Translations under genes and position numbers: made by a program
Source of the DNA: Planctomycetota bacterium
GTDB lineage: Bacteria > Planctomycetota > GCA-002687715
Length of the DNA: 32,817 nucleotides
Direction of reading: 5' to 3'
Assembly (NCBI GenBank): GCA_002687715.1
Contig: NZBC01000219.1
Coordinates: forward strand, 1-32,817
Shown here: piece after piece, positions 1-7,369 of the stretch
How the letters are laid out: every line of letters begins with the position of its first letter
Numbering within the stretch: the stretch's first letter is position 1
The notes under the pieces: model-generated
The model's database searches: none
Seen by the model: the letters and a program-made list of their open reading frames with translations, nothing else
Told to the model about the DNA's origin: nothing

Positions 1-35
1 CCCACCCGCCCGAAGCGGACGTCATCTCATGGGGT

Positions 36-93
36 GCCGCACTTTTCGACCGGCGGGCTACGGGCGGCGGACTGCCGCACTTTTCGACCGGCG
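36..93. repeat. 20-bp direct repeat, two copies
   Basis: GCCGCACTTTTCGACCGGCG occurs at 36-55 and again, perfectly, at 74-93; the base before each copy is also T. The repeats are 38 bp apart, start to start, just downstream of the stop codon of the secreted-protein gene. No gene is evident in 1-117. It could be the edge of a longer repeat array outside the window or part of a 3' regulatory structure. Confidence 0.6.
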
Positions 94-117
94 TTCACAA
101 TCAGGGGATCGACGGGA

Positions 118-1782
118 TCAGAACCCGCTCCACGTGTAGGTGCCGCCGACAACCGGGGTGAAGGACACCATCCCCGTTCCGTTGGTCTGCAGGTCCTGGA
201 TGGAGGCGTTCAGGCTGACAGAGTTGGGGGCCGTCACGGTCGCGCCGCTCCAGAAGTCGTAGATCATGTCGGAGGCGATGGCGTTCGTGCCGGAGCCGCC
301 CGCGGTGAATGTCACCGGGCCCGGATCGGTGGCCAAGCCCAGCCCGCAGCTGATGCCCAGGAACTGGGCGTCACCGTTAGCGTTGTTGGTTGGGTTCGGT
401 ACGCAGCCAAAGAGGTCGGCCACGCAGGTTCCGTTGGTGTCGATGGAGAGGGTGAAGCTGTTCAGGGCGCTGGTCCCGAAGTAGGGGACGCCCACCCAGG
501 ACGCCACGAAGGCGTTCCCCACCACGCCGATAATGATGCCGCCGCCCGCGGCGGGGTTCAGGTCCGTCCACCATCCGAACTCGGGGGCGTCGCTGATGCC
601 CTCCGCCACCGTCGGGGTTGCGTTTGCGTCGCCGGCGCCGAAGGTCAGGCGTCCGTTGGAGCTGACGAACACGCTGGTGTACGACGTGCCGCAGAACGGG
701 ATCGGACCCGGGCCGCACAGAGGCGCCGTGGTCGTGAAGTACTGCACGAAGGTGTCATCGGTGAGCGGTCCGACGGCGGTTGAGTTTCCCCCGCATTCGA
801 GGCCCGCGGCCTGGCTGAGGGCGACCCCGTCGGCGTTCGAGGGATCGAGCACCGCCTGCTGGATGGTCGCCGTGACGGGAGCGGTGGGGCAGACCACTGG
901 GATGACGATGCCGCCCGGGTGGGCCGCGAAAACTCCGCCGTTGAGGAATAAGCCCGTGCTGCTCGCGAGGTTCACGTTGACGACCTGGGCGCTGGCGGGG
1001 AAGACGATCGCCGGGGCATTCGGGCCGGGGATGGGCAGCCCGATATCGACGTACGCGTCGAACAGGTTCCCGGTCAGGTTCGTGCCGAGGGTGACCGTCA
1101 CGGTGGCTCCGAGACAGACCGTCGTGATCGCCGGGAACGATCCGCCGCCCTGGACGCCGTCGATGTCCGCCGAGGACGCCGACTGGTTGGGCTGATACGC
1201 GGGCGGGGGGCAGTTGACGAGGCCCGGGCAGTAGATGACGTTGCCGTTCCAGGCGCGCGAGGCGTTGTTGTACGAGCCGAAATTGTTTCCCATTCCGTTG
1301 CCGCAGAAGATCTCCAGGTTGGCGTCAGACGCGAGGAGGCCGCCGACCGTGGCCGCGCAAGCCCCAGCCCCAAATGTGTGGTTCATTCTCTGGCCGCTAG
1401 TACAGGCTATGTACAAGGCCTGAAAGTTGCCGGCCGGCAGCTGGAGGTTCAGTGTCAGGTCCATGGGGGTCGGCTGGCCCCCGCCAGTGGACGTGACCGT
1501 CGTCGTGGCGATCGGGGGGCCCCACGCGGGGGGGTTGAACCTCTCAACGAGGTAGGAGACGTTCTGCGTCGGGAGGGCGTAGACCACCATGTTCCACTGC
1601 CCTGCGTCCACGTTGACGTCGAAGCTGCAGATGGTGAGGTCGTTGATGGCCCTGACGTCGAACATGTTGCCGAAGGTGCCTTGGTTCTGGGCGAACGTCG
1701 TCGGGAGCGAGGTGGCGCACTGACCGAACGCTCCTCCGACGAGGGCGACGAAGGCAACTGCCGCGAAGAGGTTTCTTCTCAT
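118..1782 (-). CDS. Secreted beta-sandwich protein of unknown function (554 aa)
   Basis: The start is the ATG at 1782, because it begins a clear signal peptide (MRRNLFAAVAFVALVGGAFG, basic then hydrophobic, cleavage probably near residue 20). Upstream in-frame residues look non-coding. The mature protein is rich in Gly, Ala, Asn, Thr and Val and has few charged residues, with many short beta-strand-like segments and scattered Cys, as in extracellular beta-sandwich proteins. The region around residues 330-450 (SSNGRLTFGAGD..., then FGWWTDLNP) resembles domains common in planctomycete exported proteins. No catalytic motif was recognised. I found no sigma-54-like promoter, unlike most genes in the window. 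Function is unknown; a cell-surface or extracellular structural/adhesive role is a guess. Confidence 0.8.
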   Translation of the reverse strand: MRRNLFAAVAFVALVGGAFGQCATSLPTTFAQNQGTFGNMFDVRAINDLTICSFDVNVDAGQWNMVVYALPTQNVSYLVERFNPPAWGPPIATTTVTSTGGGQPTPMDLTLNLQLPAGNFQALYIACTSGQRMNHTFGAGACAATVGGLLASDANLEIFCGNGMGNNFGSYNNASRAWNGNVIYCPGLVNCPPPAYQPNQSASSADIDGVQGGGSFPAITTVCLGATVTVTLGTNLTGNLFDAYVDIGLPIPGPNAPAIVFPASAQVVNVNLASSTGLFLNGGVFAAHPGGIVIPVVCPTAPVTATIQQAVLDPSNADGVALSQAAGLECGGNSTAVGPLTDDTFVQYFTTTAPLCGPGPIPFCGTSYTSVFVSSNGRLTFGAGDANATPTVAEGISDAPEFGWWTDLNPAAGGGIIIGVVGNAFVASWVGVPYFGTSALNSFTLSIDTNGTCVADLFGCVPNPTNNANGDAQFLGISCGLGLATDPGPVTFTAGGSGTNAIASDMIYDFWSGATVTAPNSVSLNASIQDLQTNGTGMVSFTPVVGGTYTWSGF

Positions 1783-1891
1783 GGTTCTCGTTCTCGTTTG
1801 GACGGGTGGATGAGGATGAACGGAAATGCAAGTGAGGATGAAGGGACGACGCCAGCCCACGTCGTAGAACATCATCGAGCATAGATCCGCC

Positions 1892-2242
1892 GTGTCGCCG
1901 GGTCCAGTGAGAGACGGACGCCGAGTGCGAATCGAGACGGTCGGTGCGCGCAGCTCCATGCCGACGTACGTGGTCGACTCGATCCGCGACGAGGAGACGC
2001 AGAGCTACCTTGACCTCGTGTCCGGCACGGACTGGCGTGGCGTGGACCACGAGGTTCACGTCGAGACGGGGGCGCCAGGCCCGACGATCCTCGACGCGGC
2101 CCGACGGCACGAGGCCGACCTCGTGGTGATGGGAGCCCACGGACGCACGGGCTTCGACCGGCTCTTTCTGGGAAGCGTGTCCGAGCATGTGGTCAAGCAC
2201 ACGGAGGGTTCGGTGCTGGTGGTGCGGGGAGACGGGGGCTGA
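1892..2242 (+). CDS. Universal stress protein, N-terminally truncated (possible remnant)
   Basis: The C-terminal part is a good USP domain: the ATP-loop motif G-x2-G-x9-G-S is visible in MGAHGRTGFDRLFLGS near residues 90-105, followed by the usual SVLVV last strand. The normal N-terminal strand (ILVPxDFS, about 40 residues, with the nucleotide-binding Asp) is absent. The reading frame starts at a GTG after an in-frame stop at 1865, and recognisable homology begins only around the ATG at 1958 (MPTYVVDS). The gene ends 3 nt before the phosphotransferase/kinase gene, so they are probably co-transcribed. It is either a decayed USP cut by a rearrangement next to the secreted-protein gene, or a short single-half form. 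ATP binding is doubtful without the first strand. Confidence 0.6.
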   Translation: MSPGPVRDGRRVRIETVGARSSMPTYVVDSIRDEETQSYLDLVSGTDWRGVDHEVHVETGAPGPTILDAARRHEADLVVMGAHGRTGFDRLFLGSVSEHVVKHTEGSVLVVRGDGG

Positions 2243-2245
2243 TCG

Positions 2246-3919
2246 ATGCCGAAGCAGGGAGACTCCGGGATGATCATGGATCCGTCCGACGAGATCGCGT
2301 CGGCGGGTAACCGTCACGAACGTCCCGACGACAGCTGCTCCCGCGGGAACCTGGAGCAGCTCCCCGAAGGACTGATGATGCCTGACGCGTATCCCCATCA
2401 GGTGGACGCCGTCACGCGTCAGGAAACGCACATCTCGTGGCTCTTCTTCGCGGGAGACCGCGTCTACAAGGTGAAGAAGCCGGTCGACCTCGGCTTCCTC
2501 GACTTCACGACCACTGAGCTACGGAAGTACTTCTGCGAGGAGGAGGTGCGGCTCAACCAGCGGTTCCCTGGTGGCGTCCACCTGGGCGTGGTTCCCGTCG
2601 TGCGCCGTCCCAACGGCAGCATCAAGATCGGCGGGCCGGGTCCCCTCGTGGACTGGGCCGTGGCGATGCGTCAGCTCCCCGCGCGCCGGATGCTCGATCG
2701 ACTGCTCGAGCGCGGGGAGGTCGACAACGGCCTGCTGGACCGGCTGGTCGACGTGCTGGTTCCGTTCCACGCTGCGGCCGCGACTGGCGTCGGTGTGGAC
2801 GCGTACGGCACCCCCGATGCCATTGCCCGGCTGGCGCGTGACAACATCGAGAGTCTGGCTTCCCGGACGGGCCCCGCGGGCGTGATGTCGCCGGCGCTCC
2901 ACGGCCTCCTTGCCCGGGAGCTCGAGCGCTCGCTTGGCGAGCTGCGACCCGTGTTCGCATGGCGAGTGGAGGAGGGACGCGTCCGTGAGGGACACGGCGA
3001 CCTGCACTCCGGCAACATCTGCTACGAGTCCGACGGGCCGGTTCTGTACGACTGCATCGAGTTCTCCCGCGCGCTGCGCTGCTGCGACGTCGCCGCGGAC
3101 ATCGCGTTCCTGGCGATGGACCTCGACGCGCGCGGCTACCTCGGCTTCTCGCAGTATCTTCTCCGGCGCTACTTGGACCGCAGCGAGGACGCCGGGATCA
3201 GCGCCGTCATCGGGTTCTACAAGTCCTATCGCGCGCTGGTCCGTGCAAAGGTCGCAGCTCTCCGTCTCGACGAGCCGGCGCTCGGGTCCGAGGAACGCGA
3301 GGAGGCGCGGCGGGAGGGAGCGCGCTACGCCCGGCTCGCTGGCTCGTATGCGGTCGCACCCGCGTTGGTCCTCACCTGCGGCCTTCCCGGTTCGGGCAAG
3401 TCCTGGCTGGCCTCGCGGATCGATGTGCCTCACGACGCCAGGGTCCTGCGCAGCGACGTCGTTCGCAAGCGACTGGCCGGGATACCACCGTCGACACGCG
3501 TCGACTCCGAGCTCGAATCAGGCCTCTACACCCCGGACGTGAAGGCCCGTACCTACGCGGAGCTGTTGAGGGATTCGGAGTCGTACCTGCGGGCGGGCCG
3601 CAGCGTCATCGTCGACGCGGCGTTCATGCGACGGGAGGAGAGGCAGCCGTTCATGGACCTGGCGCGTGATTCTGGCGTGTCCGTCGCCGTCTTGTGGGTC
3701 GACGCCGCCGATGCCGTCGTACGGGAGCGACTCCTGCGTCGCGCAGACGATCCGAACGAGGCGTCCGACGCAGACGAGCACGTCTACGACTGGGCACGGA
3801 AGGTGTTCGAACCCCCGACCGAGATCGATGTCAGGAGCGTCGTGCTTGCGGACGGTTGCGAGTCGCCTGAGCAGGTGTCGGCCAACGTGCTCGACTGCCT
3901 CGCATCCGAGTCCCGCTGA
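2246..3919 (+). CDS. Bifunctional aminoglycoside-phosphotransferase-like / P-loop kinase fusion protein (557 aa)
   Basis: Two domains are visible. Residues about 45-345 form an APH/choline-kinase-like fold, with VYKVKKPVDLGFLDF (nucleotide-binding Lys region, about 73-87), the catalytic loop HGDLHSGN at 250-257 and the metal-binding YDCIEF at 268-273. Residues about 372-555 form a P-loop kinase with Walker A GLPGSGKS at 379-386 and VIVDAAFMRREER further on. This is the known COG2187-COG0645 fusion family, commonly found beside universal stress proteins; its substrate is not established. The start at 2246 gives a 43-residue extension before the conserved MMPDAYPHQ, so a start at 2270 or about 2375 is possible. 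It is a cytosolic ATP-dependent phosphotransferase; aminoglycoside resistance should not be assumed. Confidence 0.85.
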   Translation: MPKQGDSGMIMDPSDEIASAGNRHERPDDSCSRGNLEQLPEGLMMPDAYPHQVDAVTRQETHISWLFFAGDRVYKVKKPVDLGFLDFTTTELRKYFCEEEVRLNQRFPGGVHLGVVPVVRRPNGSIKIGGPGPLVDWAVAMRQLPARRMLDRLLERGEVDNGLLDRLVDVLVPFHAAAATGVGVDAYGTPDAIARLARDNIESLASRTGPAGVMSPALHGLLARELERSLGELRPVFAWRVEEGRVREGHGDLHSGNICYESDGPVLYDCIEFSRALRCCDVAADIAFLAMDLDARGYLGFSQYLLRRYLDRSEDAGISAVIGFYKSYRALVRAKVAALRLDEPALGSEEREEARREGARYARLAGSYAVAPALVLTCGLPGSGKSWLASRIDVPHDARVLRSDVVRKRLAGIPPSTRVDSELESGLYTPDVKARTYAELLRDSESYLRAGRSVIVDAAFMRREERQPFMDLARDSGVSVAVLWVDAADAVVRERLLRRADDPNEASDADEHVYDWARKVFEPPTEIDVRSVVLADGCESPEQVSANVLDCLASESR

Positions 3920-3985
3920 TCCCCGGAGATCATGATCTCCGTCATGTGTATGGATGGCCGGGCCAGGCCCGCGCAGCGACCGCAG

Positions 3986-4441
3986 TCAGGGTTTCGCGGA
4001 CGCGGTCTCCGGAGCGCGCACGACGAGCACCGGCACCTCGCTGCGGCGCACGACCTCTACCGCTTGGCTCCCCATTACGAGGCGCGCCAGCCCCGTCCGT
4101 CCGAGCGTGCCCATGACCACCATCCTCGGCGGGTTTGCCTTGATGCGATCCAGGATCGCGGTCGCTGGATAGCCCGTCACGACGACCTGCGCCACGTCGA
4201 CGCCTTCGCTCTCGAGAGATGTGGTGAACTCGGCGAGTTCCCGGTTTGCCTTCTCAACGACCTCCGTCTCCGGAGGAAAAGCCACGTAGTCGATGGGTGC
4301 GACCGTTGGAGGATCTCCGCACAAGGCGTGAAGCAGGGTGACGCTTCCCCCGAGCTGGTCCGCCAACCGAAGCCCGTGCTCTGCCGCGACACGTGAACAG
4401 TCACTGAAATCAACCGGAACGAGAATCTCGGTGTTGCTCAT
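3986..4441 (-). CDS. Universal stress protein, UspA family (151 aa)
   Basis: It starts MSNTEILVPVDFSD, the canonical first strand with the nucleotide-contacting Asp, and carries the ATP-loop motif G-x2-G-x9-G-S (VMGTLGRTGLARLVMGS) near residues 112-128, so it should bind ATP and dimerise in the cytosol. The ATG at 4441 is preceded by GGAGG with good spacing. The USP at 6115-6564 is a close paralogue, and the similarity extends through the Shine-Dalgarno and promoter. It is divergent from hemN across a 285-bp region. A sigma-54-type promoter (4468-4482) would give a leader of about 15 nt. Role inferred: survival under energy or oxygen limitation. Confidence 0.93.
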   Translation of the reverse strand: MSNTEILVPVDFSDCSRVAAEHGLRLADQLGGSVTLLHALCGDPPTVAPIDYVAFPPETEVVEKANRELAEFTTSLESEGVDVAQVVVTGYPATAILDRIKANPPRMVVMGTLGRTGLARLVMGSQAVEVVRRSEVPVLVVRAPETASAKP

Positions 4442-4467
4442 GTTCTCTTGCCTCCGCACCACTCCCC

Positions 4468-4482
4468 GCAATCCACAGGCCG
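4468..4482 (-). promoter_or_regulatory. Predicted sigma-54 (-24/-12) promoter of the USP at 3986-4441
   Basis: Read on the minus strand: CGGCCTG-TGGA-TTGC, with -24 GG and -12 GC separated by 10 nt. Predicted transcription start is near 4456, placing GGAGG at the very 5' end of a short leader. The same element is conserved upstream of the paralogous USP (6591-6605), while the surrounding sequence diverges. Confidence 0.7.
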
Positions 4483-4535
4483 ATCGGCACCGGGGTGTGT
4501 CGGTGCTCGAGGGCGGGGCCGGTAGACGGCCGGAT

Positions 4536-4590
4536 CGGGTACTCTTCGTCGAGATGCTCCCGGTCGGTCGCGAGCCGGACGGAGTACCCG
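4536..4590. promoter_or_regulatory. Inverted repeat between divergent USP and hemN promoters (candidate activator site)
   Basis: CGGGTACTC at 4536-4544 is repeated in inverted form as GAGTACCCG at 4582-4590. The pair lies about 55-110 bp upstream of the USP promoter and about 110-165 bp upstream of the hemN promoter, which is the usual range for enhancer sites of NtrC-type activators. The half-sites loosely resemble the GGGAATCCTCC-type elements near other sigma-54 promoters in this window. Confidence 0.4.
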
Positions 4591-4698
4591 CAGGACTACA
4601 CCGCTCGTGCCGGCCTGACGCGGGAAGCCGTCATTGCCCCCGTGAGGCGTGCTTCTGAAAGGGCCTGGAGTGCCGTCGGTTTCGCACGGATCGCAAGG

Positions 4699-4713
4699 GG
4701 GCACGCCGCTTGC
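4699..4713 (+). promoter_or_regulatory. Predicted sigma-54 promoter of hemN
   Basis: GGGCACG-CCGC-TTGC fits TGGCACG-N4-TTGC except at the first base. Only 13 nt separate the -12 element from the hemN ATG, so transcription starting about 12 nt downstream would yield an essentially leaderless mRNA. Confidence 0.75.
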
Positions 4714-4726
4714 GAGAGGGCAGCGT

Positions 4727-6100
4727 ATGACCGACCCCTCCGTTACCGCCGAACTCCTCGAGAAGTACGGCGGCCCCGCCCCTCGTTACACGTCGTATCC
4801 CACGGCCCTGGATTGGAAGGACGACGTCGGCCCAGACGACTACCCGGAGCTGCTCCGGTCCGCCGGCGAGCGAGAGGGGCCACTGTCACTCTATGTCCAC
4901 GTGCCGTTCTGCGAGAAGCGCTGCCTGTTCTGCGGGTGCAACGTGAAGATCACCCGCGATCGGGAGTGGGGTCGGAAGTACGTGGAGCTCCTCCGCCGTG
5001 AGGCGGAGACGGCGGGACGGAACCTGGGTGGCCGTGAGGTCCATGAGATCCACTGGGGAGGAGGCACGCCGACCTGGCTTGCTCCGGACGAGTTGACGGC
5101 GCTCTGGGACGCGGTCGGGTCGGCGTTCTCCGTCTCACCGGACGTGGAGGCCGCGGTCGAGGTCGATCCGAGGGTCACGAGCGATGAGCAGCTGCGCCTG
5201 CTTGCCCACCTCGGCTTCCGTCGCCTGTCGCTGGGCATCCAGGACTTCGATCCACTCGTGCAGGCGACCGTGCAGCGCGTGCAGTCCGTCGAGGACACGG
5301 CGCGCACCGTAGCGGTGGCCCGGGACGCCGGTTTCCGGTCCGTCAACGTCGACCTGATGTACGGGCTTCCGCGGCAGACGCGGGACGGCTTCCAGACGAC
5401 GCTCGATCACGTCGTCGCGCTGCGCCCGGACCGCGTCGCGCTGTTTGGCTACGCGCACGTTCCCTGGCTCAAGAAGCACCATCGTGCGTTGGACACCGCC
5501 GTCGCGCCGACCCCCGCGGAGAAGCTGGTGATCTTCAAGGACGCCGTCCAGGCGTTCACCTCGGCCGGGTGGGTGTTCCTCGGCCTGGATCACTTCGCGC
5601 TCACGGGCGACCCGCTCGCTTGCGCGCTCGCCGACGGGACGTTGAATCGCAACTTCATGGGCTACACGACCCGTCCGGGCGACGACACGATCGGGTTGGG
5701 GGTGTCCGCCATCGGCGAGGTCGGAGGCGCCTACGTCCAGAATGCCCGGGAGCTCACGGACTGGCAGGACGCCGTCCGGGATCGGGGCGTTGCGGTCGTT
5801 CGCGGACACCGCTTGAACGCCGAGGATCGCCTCCGACGGGACGCCGTGATGCGGATCATGTGCCACGGACGCCTGCGTTGGGCCGATCTAGATGCCGCGC
5901 ATGGTCCGGACACTGCTTCCCTCCTGGGCCCCGAGCGCGCGGCGCTCGCCTCGCTCGCCGAGGATGGCCTCGTCCACCTCAACGAGGACTCCGTGCAGGT
6001 CACGGGTACCGGCCGGGTCTTCCTGCGCCAGGTCGCGGCCGTTTTCGACCGCTACCTTCGCGACCGGGACGGGCAGGACGCCTTCTCCCGTGTCATCTAG
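4727..6100 (+). CDS. hemN: Oxygen-independent coproporphyrinogen III dehydrogenase (radical SAM)
   Basis: This enzyme converts coproporphyrinogen III to protoporphyrinogen IX without oxygen, using SAM and a 4Fe-4S cluster. At 457 aa it has exactly the length of E. coli HemN, and the cluster motif Cys62-x3-Cys66-x2-Cys69-x-Cys71 (CEKRCLFCGC) falls at the same residue numbers. Other signatures are PRYTSYPTALDW near residue 19, the SAM-binding GGGTP and the IQDFDP/NVDLMYGLP segments. The ATG at 4727 was chosen by this alignment and by GAGAGGG upstream. The CxC ending argues for true HemN rather than HemW. It is flanked by stress-protein genes and preceded by a sigma-54-type promoter, so it is probably induced for anaerobic heme synthesis. 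Confidence 0.95.
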   Translation: MTDPSVTAELLEKYGGPAPRYTSYPTALDWKDDVGPDDYPELLRSAGEREGPLSLYVHVPFCEKRCLFCGCNVKITRDREWGRKYVELLRREAETAGRNLGGREVHEIHWGGGTPTWLAPDELTALWDAVGSAFSVSPDVEAAVEVDPRVTSDEQLRLLAHLGFRRLSLGIQDFDPLVQATVQRVQSVEDTARTVAVARDAGFRSVNVDLMYGLPRQTRDGFQTTLDHVVALRPDRVALFGYAHVPWLKKHHRALDTAVAPTPAEKLVIFKDAVQAFTSAGWVFLGLDHFALTGDPLACALADGTLNRNFMGYTTRPGDDTIGLGVSAIGEVGGAYVQNARELTDWQDAVRDRGVAVVRGHRLNAEDRLRRDAVMRIMCHGRLRWADLDAAHGPDTASLLGPERAALASLAEDGLVHLNEDSVQVTGTGRVFLRQVAAVFDRYLRDRDGQDAFSRVI

Positions 6101-6114
6101 AAGCAAAGCAGTCA

Positions 6115-6564
6115 TCAGTTCGCGGACATGGTCTCCCGGGCGCGCACGACGAGCACCGGCACTTCGCTACGACGCACGACCTCCACCGCCTGGCTCCCCA
6201 TCACGAGACGCGTCAACCCTGTGTGCCCGTGTGTGCCCATGACCACCATTCGTGGCGGGTGCGCCTTGATGCGATCCAGGATCGCCGTCGCCGGGTAGCC
6301 CGTGGCTACGACCTGGGCCACGTCGATGCCTTCGCTCTCGAGAGACGCAGCGAACTCTGCAAGGTCCTGGTTCGCCTTCTCGAAGGCTTCCTTGGTCGGG
6401 GGATACCCGACGTAGTCCACGACTGAGACCGGGGGGGGATCTCCGCACACGACGTGCAGCAGGGTGACGCTTCCCCCGAGCTCGCTCGCCAGTCCAAGCC
6501 CATGGTCTGCCACGGCTCGTGAGTGGTCGCTGAGATCGACCGGGACGAGGATCTCGGTACTCAT
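6115..6564 (-). CDS. Universal stress protein, UspA family (149 aa)
   Basis: It begins MSTEILVPVDLSDHS and carries the ATP-binding loop G-x2-G-x9-G-S (VMGTHGHTGLTRLVMGS). It is a close paralogue of the USP at 3986-4441: the proteins align end to end, and the nucleotide similarity continues through GGAGG(C/T)AAGAGAAC before the ATG and into the promoter, which indicates a local duplication that carried its promoter. It converges with hemN, ending 14 nt after the hemN stop. A cytosolic ATP-binding stress protein; its specific role cannot be read from sequence. Confidence 0.93.
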   Translation of the reverse strand: MSTEILVPVDLSDHSRAVADHGLGLASELGGSVTLLHVVCGDPPPVSVVDYVGYPPTKEAFEKANQDLAEFAASLESEGIDVAQVVATGYPATAILDRIKAHPPRMVVMGTHGHTGLTRLVMGSQAVEVVRRSEVPVLVVRARETMSAN

Positions 6565-6590
6565 GTTCTCTTACCTCCGCACCACGCACT

Positions 6591-6605
6591 GCAAACCACA
6601 GGCCG
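6591..6605 (-). promoter_or_regulatory. Predicted sigma-54 promoter of the USP at 6115-6564
   Basis: On the minus strand: CGGCCTG-TGGT-TTGC followed by A, with GG-N10-GC spacing. The spacer to the ATG is 26 nt, identical to that of the paralogous USP. Predicted transcription start near 6580. Confidence 0.72.
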
Positions 6606-6640
6606 GTTGGGCCGGTCCAGATAGGATGGTGGAGCCGCAC

Positions 6641-6655
6641 CGGTACGGTGCTTGC
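6641..6655 (+). promoter_or_regulatory. Predicted sigma-54 promoter of the 169-aa protein gene
   Basis: CGGTACG-GTGC-TTGC followed by AAA, with exact GG-N10-GC spacing. It is divergent from the promoter at 6591-6605, with only 35 bp between the two elements. Predicted start of transcription near 6667, giving a leader of about 47 nt. Confidence 0.7.
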
Positions 6656-6713
6656 AAACGGGTTCGGACGATCCCGGCGGATGCGTCCGTGAGTGAAGAG
6701 AGGTGAACGAGTC

Positions 6714-7223
6714 ATGGGCAAGGGCCGAGAGATAAGATCGTTCGACTATGTGAACCGGCCCTACGAGGACGTTCACGAGTATCTGAAACGGGATGCGTTG
6801 GGTGTGTTCCAGCGGGCAACGCGGTCTGCATCGGCCCGCTCCGAGGCGGTGGCGGCGGCCCTCAAGGTCTCCATCGGAGCCATCGAGATGGCAGCCGACA
6901 TCTCAGTCTCGGTGAAGAAGGTGGAGCAGAGTCCGGGGGGCGCCGGCTCTCAGCCCATCAGCCTCGTGGAGCTGGAATGGGAGGCGGCCCGAACGCCGTG
7001 GTTGTTCCCGCTGATGAGGGCCGAGCTGCGAGTCTATCCCCTGACCGCGACGGAAACGCAGATCGACTTCTCCGGGCACTACAAGCCGCCACTCGGTCTC
7101 GTGGGAAGCGCTGCGGACGCAGTTCTCGGGCATCGCATTGCCGAAGCGACGGTGCATCGGTTCGTGACCGACGTTGCGTCCTATCTCCGCAAGGCGATCG
7201 TGAAGGGATCATCCGAGAGCTAG
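6714..7223 (+). CDS. Conserved-looking protein of unknown function (169 aa), possible SRPBCC-like fold
   Basis: The ATG at 6714 follows AGAGGTG with good spacing; a GTG 21 nt upstream is the alternative start. There is no signal peptide or membrane segment. The N-terminal half has helical, Ala-rich stretches (SARSEAVAAALKVS), and the C-terminal half alternates beta-strands and ends in a long helix (RIAEATVHRFVTDVASYLRKAI). The arrangement FSGHYKPPLG plus a terminal helix recalls START/SRPBCC ligand-binding proteins, but this is only a resemblance. Its own sigma-54-type promoter and its place among USP genes suggest the same stress regulon. The stop codon overlaps that of the converging 49-aa gene (shared CTAG). 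Confidence 0.8.
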   Translation: MGKGREIRSFDYVNRPYEDVHEYLKRDALGVFQRATRSASARSEAVAAALKVSIGAIEMAADISVSVKKVEQSPGGAGSQPISLVELEWEAARTPWLFPLMRAELRVYPLTATETQIDFSGHYKPPLGLVGSAADAVLGHRIAEATVHRFVTDVASYLRKAIVKGSSES

Positions 7224-7369
7224 CCCGGATCGATCGCCGCGTTCACGACCACATGCCACAGCACCACCCGTCCGCGGAGGCGCATCGCGAACTCCGAGGT
7301 TGGCTCGAAGGCCTGGGTCGATGCGTTGGAGAAGCCGGTGAGGAGATCGCCGGGCGGTTTCTTCTTCAT
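7220..7369 (-). CDS. Small protein of 49 aa translationally coupled to a USP
   Basis: The ATG at 7369 overlaps the TGA of the upstream USP as ATGA, a classic coupling arrangement. Codon third positions are strongly G/C, as in neighbouring genes, which favours real coding sequence. The product starts MKKKPPGDLLTGF and ends in a hydrophobic stretch (RVVLWHVVVNAAIDPG) that may be membrane-associated or a partner-binding strand. The stop (TAG) lies inside the CTAG shared with the converging 169-aa gene. No family was recognised. Confidence 0.5.
   Translation of the reverse strand: MKKKPPGDLLTGFSNASTQAFEPTSEFAMRLRGRVVLWHVVVNAAIDPG

Noticed and set aside
34..783. Long open frames opposite most genes, for example plus-strand 34-783 and 1378-1884, or plus-strand 12737-14149.
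   Set aside because: They mirror genuine genes in GC-rich DNA, have Arg/Gly/Pro/Ala-rich or His/Val/Asp/Arg-rich compositions typical of antisense frames and show no domain motifs.
2246..3919. Reading the fusion kinase as an aminoglycoside-resistance gene.
   Set aside because: The APH-like domain belongs to the COG2187-COG0645 fusion family found beside stress proteins, not to resistance phosphotransferases.
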